A DNA stretch of 64,000 nucleotides, taken from Gloeomargaritales cyanobacterium VI4D9 (GTDB lineage: Bacteria; Cyanobacteriota; Cyanobacteriia; Gloeomargaritales; Gloeomargaritaceae). The stretch is from NCBI GenBank assembly GCA_927797885.1, contig OV696605.1, positions 967,157 through 1,031,156 of the forward strand, in the 5' to 3' direction. Of this stretch, positions 48,213 to 57,858 are shown piece by piece. The notes beneath the pieces are model-generated. The model worked only from the letters and a program-made list of their open reading frames with translations, was not told the DNA's origin and made no database searches. The translations under genes were made by a program, and so were the position numbers. Each line of letters opens with the position of its first letter. The first letter of the stretch is position 1.

Positions 48213-48275
48213 ATGGCTAATGATAGTTTAGAAGTAGTTAACAACCAATATCCTATTTGGGGTTTATGCCTATGA
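48213..48275 (+). CDS. 20-codon leader ORF overlapping the hpf start
   Basis: ATG 48213 to TGA 48275 encodes [20 protein letters not shown]. It has GGGAAGG directly before the ATG, and its stop overlaps the hpf ATG (ATGA). Ribosomes finishing it would sit on the hpf start, which itself lacks a clear Shine-Dalgarno, so translational coupling or attenuation is plausible. The cyanobacterial lrtA gene is known for a long regulated leader. Whether this peptide is conserved is unknown to me. Confidence 0.45.
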   Translation: MANDSLEVVNNQYPIWGLCL

Positions 48276-48856
48276 AACTCGTCATTCATGGCAAAAATAT
48301 TGCCATTACCGACCCCATCCGTGCCTATGTGGAGAGTAAATTAGACAAAGCCTTGGGGCATTTCAATGGTTTGATCACCGAAGTGGATGCCCACCTATCC
48401 GTTGCTCGTAATCCTCGGATTCACGATACCCATATTGCGGAAATGACCCTCTATTTGGGCGGAACCGTTATGCGGGCGGAGGAACGGAGTGAAAATCTTT
48501 ATGCCAGTATTGACTTGGTCGCCGATAAATTGGCGCGGAAAGTGCGGAAATTCAAGGAGAAAAAACAGGCCAAGTTGCACAGTACCCCTACCCTAGTTAC
48601 GCCTGGGGAATTGGTGCCGCCCCAACCCCAGCATTCACCGGAATTGCCCAAGGAGCTGGTGCGCCGTAAATACTTTGCCATGCCGCCCATGACCGTGGAT
48701 GAGGCGCTGGAGCAGTTGGAACTGGTGGATCATGATTTTTATGTATTTCGCAACGTGGAGACCGGGGAAATCAATGTGGTGTATGAACGCAACCACGGGG
48801 GCTATGGCTTGATCCAACCCCGGGGCAACGGCCACGCCCCTCCTAAATCCCACTAA
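48272..48856 (+). CDS. hpf: Ribosome hibernation promoting factor, long form (LrtA)
   Basis: About 194 residues from the ATG at 48272 ([10 protein letters not shown]); upstream in-frame ATG 48266 is also possible. N-terminal HPF/RaiA domain (about 1-105), a Pro-rich linker and the C-terminal dimerisation domain ([39 protein letters not shown]). The long form pairs 70S ribosomes into 100S dimers in the dark or stationary phase. In cyanobacteria the gene (lrtA) gives a light-repressed transcript. Confidence 0.95.
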   Translation: MKLVIHGKNIAITDPIRAYVESKLDKALGHFNGLITEVDAHLSVARNPRIHDTHIAEMTLYLGGTVMRAEERSENLYASIDLVADKLARKVRKFKEKKQAKLHSTPTLVTPGELVPPQPQHSPELPKELVRRKYFAMPPMTVDEALEQLELVDHDFYVFRNVETGEINVVYERNHGGYGLIQPRGNGHAPPKSH

Positions 48857-48906
48857 CCGGCTCAGGGGGGTTACACTAATAAAGCATCCTTGTTAATGTG
48901 ACCCCC

Positions 48907-50256
48907 ATGTTGGCCGCTGAACGTGCTCCCAACCAGCAGATGTTGCCCCTGACCGCCCAGACCAACGGGCAAGGTCATCTGGAAATTGGCGGTTGTGATG
49001 TGGTGGAACTGGTGAGCCAATGGGGTTCCCCCCTCTACATCATGGATGAAATCAGCCTCCGCACCGCCTGCCGCCATTACCGGGAGGGTTTACGCCAGGA
49101 TTATCCTGGGGATGCCCTGGTGATTTATGCCACCAAAGCCTGGTGTTGTCTGGGGGTGTTGGCGGTGGTGGTGAGCGAAGGGTTGGGCTTAGATGTGGTT
49201 TCCGGCGGCGAATTGACCACGGCGATCCGGCTGGGGGTGTCCCCGGAGTTGGTTTATTTCCACGGGAACAACAAATCCCCGGCGGAATTGCAACTGGCTC
49301 TGGACTATGGGTGCCGGGTGGTGGTGGACAATTGGTACGAATTACAGACCTTAGCCTCCCTTGCCCGGGGGGTTCAGCGTCCGGTCGAAATCATGTTGCG
49401 TTTTACGCCGGGGATCGAATGCCACACCCACGAGTACATTCGCACCGGGCACCTGGACAGCAAGTTTGGGTTTGACCCCCAGCACTTACCCGCCGTCTTT
49501 ACCTGGTTGCGGGAACATCCCCAGCTTAAATGTATAGGGTTGCACGCCCACATTGGTTCCCAGATTTTCGCTTTGGAACCCCACCGGGACTTGACGGAGG
49601 TATTGGTGACGACCTATGCCCAGGGTTTGCAGGCGGGTTTGCCCCTGCGGGAGGTGAATGTGGGGGGCGGTTTGGGGATTCGTTACACGGAGGCGGATCA
49701 CCCTCCGGCGATTCGGGACTGGGTACGGGTGGTGAGCAAGGGCATGACCCACCATTGCCAGCAAAGGGGTTTGCCGCTACCTAAATTGATCTGCGAACCG
49801 GGGCGGTCGTTGGTGGGGCCAGCCTGTGTGACGGCTTACACGATTGGCGGACGCAAGGAAATTCCCGCTGGGCGTACCTATATCAGTGTGGATGGGGGAA
49901 TGTCCGATAATCCCCGACCCATTACCTACCAGGCTCGCTACCAGGCGGTGGTGGCGAATCGGGTGGCTGACCCCCTAGCGGAAACCGTGACCGTGGCGGG
50001 AAAACACTGCGAATCTGGAGATATTTTATTAAAAGATATTGCCCTGCCGGCCACGCAACCGGGGGATATTCTGGTGGTCTTGGCAACGGGTGCCTACAAC
50101 TACAGCATGGCTTCCAACTACAACCGGATACCCCGACCGGCGGCGGTGGTGGTGCGGGATGGGTCTGCCAATTTGCTGATCAAGCGGGAAACCTGGGATG
50201 ACCTGCTCCGTCAGGATTGCCTACCGGAGCGGTTGGTGCAGTTCGTGGCTCCCTAG
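48907..50256 (+). CDS. lysA: Diaminopimelate decarboxylase
   Basis: About 449 residues from the ATG at 48907 (an in-frame GTG lies at 48898). PLP-dependent fold III enzyme making L-lysine from meso-DAP. PLP-Lys is Lys77 in YATKAWC. Family blocks: GLHAHIGSQIF, NVGGGLGIRY, ICEPGRSLVGPA, KHCESGDILLKD and ATGAYNYSMASNYN. The length is as expected for the cyanobacterial form. Its stop overlaps that of the convergent LysM-DUF928 gene by 4 bases. Confidence 0.96.
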   Translation: MLAAERAPNQQMLPLTAQTNGQGHLEIGGCDVVELVSQWGSPLYIMDEISLRTACRHYREGLRQDYPGDALVIYATKAWCCLGVLAVVVSEGLGLDVVSGGELTTAIRLGVSPELVYFHGNNKSPAELQLALDYGCRVVVDNWYELQTLASLARGVQRPVEIMLRFTPGIECHTHEYIRTGHLDSKFGFDPQHLPAVFTWLREHPQLKCIGLHAHIGSQIFALEPHRDLTEVLVTTYAQGLQAGLPLREVNVGGGLGIRYTEADHPPAIRDWVRVVSKGMTHHCQQRGLPLPKLICEPGRSLVGPACVTAYTIGGRKEIPAGRTYISVDGGMSDNPRPITYQARYQAVVANRVADPLAETVTVAGKHCESGDILLKDIALPATQPGDILVVLATGAYNYSMASNYNRIPRPAAVVVRDGSANLLIKRETWDDLLRQDCLPERLVQFVAP

Positions 50257-51254
50257 GAACAACGGGCGAACCCGCCCCGGGGATTGGGTTGGACACAGCG
50301 CAGGGGTTGGTTGGCAATGGCGGAAAAACCGATTCGCCCCAGCAGATTGCTCCAGTCCTGCAATAATTCCTGGTCGGTGGGGTTTTGCCGCCGCAGAGCC
50401 ACCAGCATTTGCAGGGCATCGTACCAGACCCCCGCCTCTGCCAAAATGGCCGGGTAATCCCCCAAATTGGCCTGGGCAAGCGCCGCTGTTAACCGGGGAT
50501 TGTCTGGGGAAATCCGTTCAATCCGCCCCAGGGCAATCATCCAGGCATCCGGCTCCCCAGCCATGCCATCCAGAGTACACTGTACCGCAATGGACCATTC
50601 GTATTCCTGCCCCACCGCCAAAGGTGCCGCCGTCGCGGGCAGGGTCAGGCTCCCAATCCCCCCGCCGCTACTGGTAAAGGTTTCGCTATGCACCAATTCC
50701 CCCAGTTGGCCTTGGCTATTCACCCGCCGGAGTTGAAATTCGACCGGGGTAGGACGTTCCAATTCGGGGATGTACCAGAAAAAGGTGGCATAGTCTTGGA
50801 GGGTTTGGCCGTAATTGCCCTCCGGCAGGAGCACCCGCAGTTTTTGCGCCTTATCCTTGGCACAGCCCGAACCCCGCTTAGAACCCCCTTCCCGATTGCC
50901 AGGGCGACCCACCGTAGGTAGATTCAAGCTGGCAAAGGCTGGCCGACGGCGCGTAGTACTAATCGCTACCCTGGGTTGCACCTGTGGGGGCAAGGGGGTG
51001 GCTAAAACGTCCGCCACACTGGGGGTGGCGCCCTTCGGTAACAGCAATTTTTGCCCCACCAAAATCAGGTCTGGGTCATTGCGTAAACTGGGGTTGGCCT
51101 GCAACATCTGTTCCAGGGTGAGATTGTGGCGACGGGCGATCCCGGTCAGGGTGTCCCCCAAACGTACCGTGTATTGGGACTGTGCCCAGCCGGTAGGTGC
51201 CCAACAGAGAAGGCTACCGATCAACAAACTGGCGACCCATCCATACCGTTTCAT
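50253..51254 (-). CDS. Secreted LysM and DUF928 protein
   Basis: 333 residues. Signal peptide (about 1-24, ending GWAQ), LysM domain (about 27-73: YTVRLGDTLTGIARRHNLTL, NPDLILVGQKL-like end) that binds peptidoglycan, then a DUF928 region starting at LPTVGRPGNREGGSKRGSG and ending at the two C-terminal cysteines. DUF928 proteins are common, secreted and uncharacterised in cyanobacteria. A LysM-DUF928 fusion fixes it to the cell wall. The small gene just upstream may be co-transcribed. Confidence 0.87.
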   Translation of the reverse strand: MKRYGWVASLLIGSLLCWAPTGWAQSQYTVRLGDTLTGIARRHNLTLEQMLQANPSLRNDPDLILVGQKLLLPKGATPSVADVLATPLPPQVQPRVAISTTRRRPAFASLNLPTVGRPGNREGGSKRGSGCAKDKAQKLRVLLPEGNYGQTLQDYATFFWYIPELERPTPVEFQLRRVNSQGQLGELVHSETFTSSGGGIGSLTLPATAAPLAVGQEYEWSIAVQCTLDGMAGEPDAWMIALGRIERISPDNPRLTAALAQANLGDYPAILAEAGVWYDALQMLVALRRQNPTDQELLQDWSNLLGRIGFSAIANQPLRCVQPNPRGGFARCS

Positions 51255-51272
51255 CCGAATCCTCCTTGAAAT

Positions 51273-51494
51273 CTAATCGGGTTTGGGTGTCTTTTGGGCG
51301 GGGTCAAGATGCATCTCCAGCAGGGGGGTAGGATTCTGGAATTCACAGATTTCCCGCTCCAACCGTTGCTGACCGATGCTGATAAATCGCTGGGAGTTGT
51401 TAATCCCCAGGGATGAAGAACCAGGAATGCCAATTAGGGGCATACAGGGATTTCCCTGGGCGAGGAACAGACCCGTAGCAATCAAAAAAATCAT
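51273..51494 (-). CDS. Small predicted secreted protein
   Basis: 73 residues from the ATG at 51494. N-terminal hydrophobic signal-like segment (MIFLIATGLFLAQGNPC), then a polar tail ending AQKTPKPD. No family recognised. It lies 18 bases upstream of the LysM-DUF928 gene on the same strand, which supports expression as a small leader gene of that unit. It could also be noncoding; the codon pattern alone is not decisive. Confidence 0.45.
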   Translation of the reverse strand: MIFLIATGLFLAQGNPCMPLIGIPGSSSLGINNSQRFISIGQQRLEREICEFQNPTPLLEMHLDPAQKTPKPD

Positions 51495-51800
51495 GACCGT
51501 CACCAACGAACAACTGACCCAAACTGTCTTGACACTTTTAGCTTAATCTGATTATACCCGAGAGCTAGGGGCAAACCATCACAGGGCGACCGTGAGATGG
51601 CTCACTGCCGCAACCATAACCGCTAGTGGATCAATGACCCCCCCTCAGCAAAGCCACGCAAGGGATAAAAATCAGCAGACACCGGATACTTCTGGACTTG
51701 GTTCCGCTACAATTTCATTATGTCAAAACTCATCGCTTTCTACTGCGACCGCACTGCCGAGTTCTGGCTTTTCATCGTGAACCTTCGCGTATGGCGATCC
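51495..51800. other. Gene-free stretch, nothing recognised
   Basis: About 300 bases without a convincing ORF, terminator or known RNA. It ends at a family A repeat. Confidence 0.45.
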
Positions 51801-51901
51801 TATAGCAATCCTAAATGAAAATGGAATAGGCGTTGCAGGGGCACCGCCCCCGTCTTTGGTTCTGGAAAATTTTTGTTTCTAAATTAAGTAGGATTGCTAT
51901 A
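51801..51901. repeat. Family A repeat, copy 8 (most intact)
   Basis: 101 bp with perfect 13-bp inverted ends: TATAGCAATCCTA and TAGGATTGCTATA. Core GCAGGGGCACCGCCCCCG gives a 5-bp GC hairpin. TA at both outer edges is compatible with a TA target duplication of the IS630/mariner type. The best copy to define the family. Confidence 0.9.
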
Positions 51902-51907
51902 TATAGT

Positions 51908-52846
51908 TCACAGATTTTTTATGAAACGACTTAGGCGATATTTGAGTTGTCTCAATTGTCCCCAAAGGGTGTCTTGTTGCCGTAGTTTTGCTCCATCAAA
52001 AACCCGGTCAAAGACAAATTGGTCGGCGGCCAAATTCCTCGCTAAAAAAGGAGGATGGGTGATTTCTCCTAATTCTGCGGTGGGCATATTGGCAAAAGGA
52101 CTATGGGGGTTATGGGTATGGGTGGCTTGCACCCCAAAGCCGATATTAGAAACTAAATTCACTCGCGGGGTGGCGACTAAACCGCTCTGGCTAAAACAGG
52201 CAAACATAAACGGGTAATCCCAGGTGTCAATTTTACCCTGATACATCTGTTCAAATTTGTGCAACCAATACTGCATTTCGTATTCACTATCACTGACACA
52301 TTCGACATAACCGCCGTCCCGAAATTCCGGCCAAAGTTGCATCGTCACATCGTAATACTGCCATGCCCGCCGCCAAGTCGCCCAACCCCAACAATGAAAA
52401 TACTTGGAGAAATAATAACTATAGGGGGTAATTTCCCGTCCCCGTTGATGATTGTTGCCATTAATTGCCATCACCCGCTCGTGGTCTTGATACCGTTCTA
52501 ATAATTCATCACAAAAGCGAAAAAATGAATGATTTGGCAAACAGTCATCTTCTAGGATAATTGCTCGATCCGTGCAGGTAAATACCCAATCTAAACCAGT
52601 GGATACCCGTTGACGACAACCCAAATTATTATCGGCGTAGTTGCGTTCCACCTCGCAATCCCAATCAATGTTCGCCACAATTGAACGGGTTTGTTCACAC
52701 AGCACGGCTTCCTCAGCATTTCTTGGCCCATCTGCTACGATTAATAACTTTTTGGGTGCCACTTGGCGGATTACCTGAAATACTTTGGCGGTGAGTTGTG
52801 GACGGTTGAAAATTAAAAAAACGACCGGTGCCTTTAGGCTCATCAC
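51908..52846 (-). CDS. Glycosyltransferase, GT-A-like fold
   Basis: 312 residues. Starts PVVFLIFNRPQLTAKVFQVI, with the acidic metal-site cluster ILEDDCLPNHSFFRFCDELL and a later WGWATWRRAWQYY block. These features fit the group annotated as GT2-like or hemolysin-HlpA-like glycosyltransferases, acting on surface polysaccharides with nucleotide sugars. Substrate unknown. The stop lies just past the right end of family A copy 8, and the gene is more AT-rich than the radC gene beyond it, which may indicate transfer. Confidence 0.8.
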   Translation of the reverse strand: MMSLKAPVVFLIFNRPQLTAKVFQVIRQVAPKKLLIVADGPRNAEEAVLCEQTRSIVANIDWDCEVERNYADNNLGCRQRVSTGLDWVFTCTDRAIILEDDCLPNHSFFRFCDELLERYQDHERVMAINGNNHQRGREITPYSYYFSKYFHCWGWATWRRAWQYYDVTMQLWPEFRDGGYVECVSDSEYEMQYWLHKFEQMYQGKIDTWDYPFMFACFSQSGLVATPRVNLVSNIGFGVQATHTHNPHSPFANMPTAELGEITHPPFLARNLAADQFVFDRVFDGAKLRQQDTLWGQLRQLKYRLSRFIKNL

Positions 52847-52913
52847 AACCTGCTATTAAAGAAGCGTTTGCACAGTTTTCACCTTATCACGAAGGTCATT
52901 AAATTATTAAACT

Positions 52914-53642
52914 TTACGGACAGTCATACCCATCCCACAACCGGGTGGTACTGCGTAAGCTACAGTGGTTGCCCTGCCCCAAAATGAGATGATCTAAAAT
53001 CGGTACATCCAAAATTTTACTACATTGTAATAATTGTTGCGTCAGTTCCAAATCGGCTGGGCTAGGGGTGAGATTGCCGGAGGGATGGTTGTGCCCCACC
53101 ACCAAACGGGTTGCCCCCAAGCGGATGGCTTCCCGGAAAATTTCCCGGGGGTGCGCCAGGGTTTCTGTCGCCGTGCCAATGGTCAGCACCCGGGTTCCCA
53201 GCAGCCGGTGTTTGACATCCAGAAGCAAAAGACCGAACCGTTCGGTTTCCGCCCACATGAGTTCCGGTGCCAGGGCGATGGCGGCCAATTCCGGGCTGTC
53301 AATAGGGGTGCGCTCCAGGGGACGGCTCAAAAAGACCCGTTTGCCCAGTTCAATGGCGGCTAAAATTGTGGTGGCTTTGGCAGGGCCGATGCCGGGGATG
53401 GCCATTAATTCTGCCGGTTTGATGTCCCGTAATACCGCTAGGGCATCCTGTTGATGTTGCCCCAAGGTCTGCAAGAGGTATTGCCCCAAGCCAACGGCGG
53501 AGAGTTGACCCGACCCGGTGCCCAGGAGAATCGCCAACAATTCCCCTGTCCCCAAGGCGCCTGCCCCCTGTTGCAACAGCCGTTCCCGGGGTCGCTCGGT
53601 GGTGGGAAGGTCGCATATCCGCAATCGGTAGGAATTCGCCAT
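52914..53642 (-). CDS. radC: RadC family JAB-domain protein
   Basis: 242 residues from the ATG at 53642; the frame is open 290 bases further 5', but that covers the divergent HTH gene and is not protein-like. N-terminal helix-hairpin-helix ([20 protein letters not shown]) and C-terminal JAB/MPN domain with [14 protein letters not shown], the metal-binding motif. RadC proteins were linked to repair but their activity is unsettled; JAB domains are usually isopeptidase-like. It faces the divergent HTH gene 40 bases away. Confidence 0.95.
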   Translation of the reverse strand: MANSYRLRICDLPTTERPRERLLQQGAGALGTGELLAILLGTGSGQLSAVGLGQYLLQTLGQHQQDALAVLRDIKPAELMAIPGIGPAKATTILAAIELGKRVFLSRPLERTPIDSPELAAIALAPELMWAETERFGLLLLDVKHRLLGTRVLTIGTATETLAHPREIFREAIRLGATRLVVGHNHPSGNLTPSPADLELTQQLLQCSKILDVPILDHLILGQGNHCSLRSTTRLWDGYDCP

Positions 53643-53682
53643 TTCTTGACCTATACTAAAAAAAGTGCCCGAATGTTGACCT

Positions 53683-54585
53683 ATGCCCCGCACCAAGCTC
53701 ACCCCCGCTGACCGCACCCAAATTGCCCAGCGTTTTCGGGATACCCCAGCCACGGCCACCAGTCTGGCGGCAGAGCATGAGGTAAGCATCAGCACCATTA
53801 TCCGTATCTTAAAGGAAGAACTCACCGAGCCAGTGTACGAGTCTCTGGTGCCCCAGAAACGGGCGGGACGTTGGCAAGAACCCACTCCGCTGCCAAATAC
53901 AACCCATACGACCTCCCCCGCTGTTCCCAAAATTCGCTCCTATAAACCGGTCACGGAGACCCCGAGTGCACCGATGCCCCTTGCCCCGGCACCGTCGGAA
54001 CCAATGGCCTTGGCGACCCCGGAACCCCCATCTCCCCGAGCCGTGCCCCCCCTGGAACCAGCAACGCTGGTGACTCATCCACCTGAGCCATTCCCCGCCC
54101 CCGAACCGGAACCGCCGAGTCCAGCCGGACTGGACGAACCCGACCCCGCCGGGCTGACGGAGTGGGATGCGGATACCCAAGATGACTGGGACGACGATGA
54201 TAACGACGAAGATGATAGTCTCGGTGGTAGTTTTGCACCCGCCCCCATCAGCCAGCAAATTTTGCCCTTGGCCGTATCTGCTCTCCCCCACACCTGTTAT
54301 CTGGTGGTGGATCGGTTTGCGGAATTGGTTGCTCGTCCCCTCACCGAATTTAGCCATTGGGGGGAACTGCCGACGACCAGTGGCACGACCCGCACCCTAC
54401 CAGTGTTTGATAACCATCGGGTCGCCAAACGCTTCTCCGGGCGAGGGCATCGCATTCTCAAAGTACCGGATGCGAATTTAATCTACAAAACCAGTAGCTA
54501 TCTGTACGAAAAAGGCATTACCCATCTGCTGATCAACGGCCAAGTTTATACGGTAGGGAGAGAACCAACGGAACTGCAGATATGA
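53683..54585 (+). CDS. HTH-domain protein with Pro-rich/acidic linker, unknown function
   Basis: 300 residues in three parts. Residues 1-50 form a helix-turn-helix ([37 protein letters not shown]) like the resolvase/transposase-type HTH. Residues about 65-195 are low complexity, rich in Pro, Ala and Glu, then a run of Asp ([12 protein letters not shown]). Residues about 210-300 form a compact domain ([58 protein letters not shown]) found in cyanobacterial proteins of unknown function. A DNA-binding regulator is plausible. Confidence 0.8.
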   Translation: MPRTKLTPADRTQIAQRFRDTPATATSLAAEHEVSISTIIRILKEELTEPVYESLVPQKRAGRWQEPTPLPNTTHTTSPAVPKIRSYKPVTETPSAPMPLAPAPSEPMALATPEPPSPRAVPPLEPATLVTHPPEPFPAPEPEPPSPAGLDEPDPAGLTEWDADTQDDWDDDDNDEDDSLGGSFAPAPISQQILPLAVSALPHTCYLVVDRFAELVARPLTEFSHWGELPTTSGTTRTLPVFDNHRVAKRFSGRGHRILKVPDANLIYKTSSYLYEKGITHLLINGQVYTVGREPTELQI

Positions 54586-54706
54586 TGGATTTGGGTAGTT
54601 CTATTCTTGTCATCAGAGTATGGTGTCCTAACCCCTATAACCTCAAAAATTACTTGAGAGTTTCAATTGACCCATGATGGCCTGGAACCTAACACAAGGG
54701 CACCTC

Positions 54707-54825
54707 TATAGCAATCCTAAATGAGAATAGAACATGGGGTCGCAGGGGCACCGCCCCCGTGAAAGAAGCACCTGCGGTGTATGGTTCCGGCGAATTTCTG
54801 TTCACTAATCAAGTAGGATTTCGAT
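54707..54825. repeat. Family A repeat, copy 9
   Basis: About 119 bp, TATAGCAATCCTAAATGAG to AAGTAGGATTTCGAT. Core GCAGGGGCACCGCCCCCG plus the insert AAGCACCTGCGGTGTATGG found inverted in copy 3. Directly left of it AAGGGCACCTCTA is a family C end, so copy 9 appears to have landed in a family C end. It fills most of the 54586-54864 gap. Confidence 0.85.
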
Positions 54826-54864
54826 GAACAAATAAAAACTCTACAGAACTAGGGCTTTAATCGC

Positions 54865-57594
54865 TTATATCCAAGGTGCAAACCGATTGAGTAAGTAAGC
54901 AGGAATCATGACCGGCATTCCCGCACCAATGCACATGAAGGCTTGGGTTACATTCATTGGCTGGGTGTTAAATAAGGGGTTGATGGCGGTTACCTGACTG
55001 AAGAATATTTGAAAAACACAAACGCAAACTACCCCAATTGCCGGAATATAAGCAACTGAGTGAGTGCAATCTCGTAAATAAGCAAATAAGGATGGTATCA
55101 ATTGACTCATACTTAACAAGTAAAAAGTTTCAGCCGTAACCAGGGTGTGAACGGACATGGTGCGAGCCAAGGTGATATTGCCTGTGGTTTGTAAAGTCCA
55201 TTCAAACATACCAAAAACAACGATCAGATTGCAGATGGAAATGATCAGGATACGCCACAATAATTTACCCGTGAGGAGGGGTTGATTGGGAGGAATAGGT
55301 TCTCGCGCCATCGTGCCCTGTGATTTTGGCTCAAAGGCAAGGGTCGCACTGAGCGCCACAGAACTCACCATATTGACCCAGAGAATTTGGACAGGCAAAA
55401 TCGGCAAGGTAGTAGCAACAAGGATGCCTACCAAAATGGTCATGGCCTCGCCACCATTCACAGGCAAGATAAAGCCAATGGTTTTGAGGAGGTTGCGATA
55501 AACCGTGCGTCCTTCTTCGACGGCGGCAACAATGGATGCAAAGTTATCATCGGTCAAGACCATATCCGCCGCTTCTTTCGCAACTTCTGTGCCCGTAATT
55601 CCCATCGCAATACCAATATCTGCCTGCTTTAAGGCTGGGGCATCGTTCACCCCATCCCCTGTCATGGCGACAATTTCCCCCTGGGCTTGCAAGGCTTCCA
55701 CCAAACGCAGTTTTTGTTCAGGGGCAACGCGCGCAAACACGGCACTGGCGGTCACGGCATTGGCTAGGTCCCGATCATTCATGGTTGCCAGTTGTTGCCC
55801 GGTGCATACGGATGGGGTTTCCGGTTGCATCAGTCCCAATTGCCGGGCGATGGCTCCAGCGGTCAGGGCATGGTCCCCCGTAATCATCTTGACCCGGATG
55901 CCCGCCGATTGACAGGCTCGCACCGCCAGGATGGCTTCGGCTCTGGGGGGGTCGATCATCCCCTGCAATCCGATCCAGGTCAGATTGGCAATATCCCCGT
56001 GATCAATGTGATCCATGTCCCGCTGTGCCCCAGGTATCTCTTTTTTGGCAAACGCCAGCACCCGTAAGCCCTGGGCAGCCAGGTCCTGGGTGATCTGCTC
56101 AATTTGCTTGGGGTCGCAAGGGATGATTTGACCATCCGCCGTGAGTTGATAATCGCACCGGGACACCAGGGCTTCCATCGCCCCTTTGACGTAAATCACC
56201 TGGTAATCAGGGCGTTGCCGGTGCCGGTGTAAGGTTGCCATGTACTGAAACTGGGATTCAAAGGGGAGGGTATCTAGGCGGGGGTAAGTTGATTCCAGAT
56301 CGGGGCGGCTAAGCCCCGCTTTTTGCGCTGAGACAATTAATGCGGCTTCCGTGGGATCGCCGACGACGGCCAGTTGCCCCCCCTGCATCTGCAGATGGGA
56401 ATCATTGCACAACAAACCGCACTGCAAACACTCCCGCAAAGCCAGGTTGTGACCGATGTCCACAGGCTGTTCATTCCAGAAAATAGCACCTTCGGCATGG
56501 TAACCCACACCACTCACCCTGTACGCCATGCCCCCAGCATAGACCGCCTGGACGGTCATCTGATTTTCCGTCAGGGTGCCGGTTTTGTCAGAACAAATGA
56601 CAGTGGTACTCCCCAGGGTTTCGACCGCAGGCAATTTGCGGATAATGGCGTGTCGTTGTGCCATCCGACTGACCCCAATCGCCAGGGTTACTGTCATCAC
56701 GGCTGGCAGTCCTTCGGGAATCCCACTCACCGCCAGGGCAACAGCCGCCTTAAACGCTTCCGACCACCGACCTCCCTCGCCCAGCACCACCGCAAAGGTC
56801 AACGCCGCCAAGCCCAAAATCATGTACAAAAGCGTCTGGCTAAACCGTTTCATCTTGCGGGTGAGCGGGGTTTCCAGTCCGCTACCTTGCGCCATCAGCC
56901 GGGAAATGCGCCCCGTTTCCGTCTGGTTGCCAATCGCCACCACAATGCCTCGGGCTTGTCCAAAGGTCACCAAACTGCCCGCATAAGCCATATTGCGGCG
57001 ATCCGCTAGGCTGGTTGCCGAGGGGAGTGGCTCGCCGGATTTCTCGACGGGAACCGATTCCCCAGTCAAGGCGGCTTCACTCACCTGCAAGTCCCGCACC
57101 GCCATCAACCGCACATCCGCAGGCACCTTATCGCCAGAAACGAGCAATACCAAATCGCCGGGAACCAACTCACGGGAATTGAGCCGTATTTTTTCACCGT
57201 TCCGTATAACGGTCGCTTCGGTGGTGACCGATTTGGCGAGAGCGGCGATGGCATTTTCTGCTTTTGATTCTTGGATAAAGCCAATCACGGCATTAATCAA
57301 CGTAACGCCAAAAATTACCCCCGCATCCACCCAATCCCGTAACAGTAAGGTCACCGTACCAGCCACGAGCAAAATATAAATCAAAGGTTGGTTAAATTCC
57401 ATTAGAAAGCGCACGATAGGACTTTTTCCCGCTTGCCCCTTTAGTTCATTCCAGCCATAACGCTCCCGACGTTGAGCGACTTCTGCCCTCCCTAGCCCCA
57501 TTGCTAAATCTGTCCCCAAAGAGGCGGCAACATCGGCAATAGACATCTGATGCCACTGCCCTGCGGATAGATGCTCACTCGCAGAAGATACCAT
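54865..57594 (-). CDS. P-type cation ATPase, P2-like
   Basis: 909 residues from the ATG at 57594; the open frame reaches 57714, but that part is translated repeat DNA. Actuator TGES in [10 protein letters not shown], phosphorylation site DKTGTLT, KGAME nucleotide-site Lys, and [17 protein letters not shown]. About ten TM helices. TM4 keeps PEGLP and TM5 keeps NGGE, as in Ca2+ pumps, but TM6 reads [19 protein letters not shown] with Ser where Ca2+ pumps have Asp. Plasma-membrane cation export or uptake is likely; the ion is uncertain (Ca2+, Na+ or other). Confidence 0.9.
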   Translation of the reverse strand: MVSSASEHLSAGQWHQMSIADVAASLGTDLAMGLGRAEVAQRRERYGWNELKGQAGKSPIVRFLMEFNQPLIYILLVAGTVTLLLRDWVDAGVIFGVTLINAVIGFIQESKAENAIAALAKSVTTEATVIRNGEKIRLNSRELVPGDLVLLVSGDKVPADVRLMAVRDLQVSEAALTGESVPVEKSGEPLPSATSLADRRNMAYAGSLVTFGQARGIVVAIGNQTETGRISRLMAQGSGLETPLTRKMKRFSQTLLYMILGLAALTFAVVLGEGGRWSEAFKAAVALAVSGIPEGLPAVMTVTLAIGVSRMAQRHAIIRKLPAVETLGSTTVICSDKTGTLTENQMTVQAVYAGGMAYRVSGVGYHAEGAIFWNEQPVDIGHNLALRECLQCGLLCNDSHLQMQGGQLAVVGDPTEAALIVSAQKAGLSRPDLESTYPRLDTLPFESQFQYMATLHRHRQRPDYQVIYVKGAMEALVSRCDYQLTADGQIIPCDPKQIEQITQDLAAQGLRVLAFAKKEIPGAQRDMDHIDHGDIANLTWIGLQGMIDPPRAEAILAVRACQSAGIRVKMITGDHALTAGAIARQLGLMQPETPSVCTGQQLATMNDRDLANAVTASAVFARVAPEQKLRLVEALQAQGEIVAMTGDGVNDAPALKQADIGIAMGITGTEVAKEAADMVLTDDNFASIVAAVEEGRTVYRNLLKTIGFILPVNGGEAMTILVGILVATTLPILPVQILWVNMVSSVALSATLAFEPKSQGTMAREPIPPNQPLLTGKLLWRILIISICNLIVVFGMFEWTLQTTGNITLARTMSVHTLVTAETFYLLSMSQLIPSLFAYLRDCTHSVAYIPAIGVVCVCVFQIFFSQVTAINPLFNTQPMNVTQAFMCIGAGMPVMIPAYLLNRFAPWI

Positions 57595-57633
57595 ACTCAA
57601 ATACGGTAATAGAACTGGATTATTATAACTTCC

Positions 57634-57768
57634 AGGCACCTTTATTGATTGATTTTTGCACTTATAAAGTGGGTCTGAGTAACCTCGCCATAAGCCCCAT
57701 TCCTGCATTAGCAATTATCACGAAGTTAGGGGCATTTTCAATAGTTGTGAATCATATATGGTAGTCCT
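57634..57768. repeat. Family B repeat, copy 3
   Basis: About 135 bp, starting AGGCACCTTTATTGATT and ending ATGGTAGTCCT. Landmarks GCCATAAGCCCCATTCCT and AGGGGCATTTTCAATAG match 37496-37628. It lies upstream of the P-type ATPase and probably contains part of its promoter region. Confidence 0.7.
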
Positions 57769-57858
57769 AAGCGAGAAGGAAACAGGGGTCGCAGGGGCAC
57801 CGCCCCCATCTTATTTTTGCTCATCAATCAAAAAGAATTGTTACATAGGTGTTCTATA
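57760..57858. repeat. Family A repeat, copy 10
   Basis: About 99 bp, GGTAGTCCTAAGCGAGAAGG to AGGTGTTCTATA, core GCAGGGGCACCGCCCCCA. It joins family B copy 3 on its left. Its right end covers bases 57854-57856, the TAG stop of the restriction endonuclease gene. Confidence 0.75.

Noticed and set aside
51592-51780. 62-residue ORF between the small secreted protein gene and the family A repeat
   Set aside because: No ribosome binding site, low-complexity Ser/Thr content and no recognisable motif.
57595-57714. 40-residue N-terminal extension of the P-type ATPase
   Set aside because: It is mostly the translation of a family B repeat, and the ATPase N-terminus begins naturally at 57594.
57595-57853. 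yybP-ykoY or other metal riboswitch upstream of the P-type ATPase
   Set aside because: The interval is filled by family A and B repeats and shows no riboswitch core.
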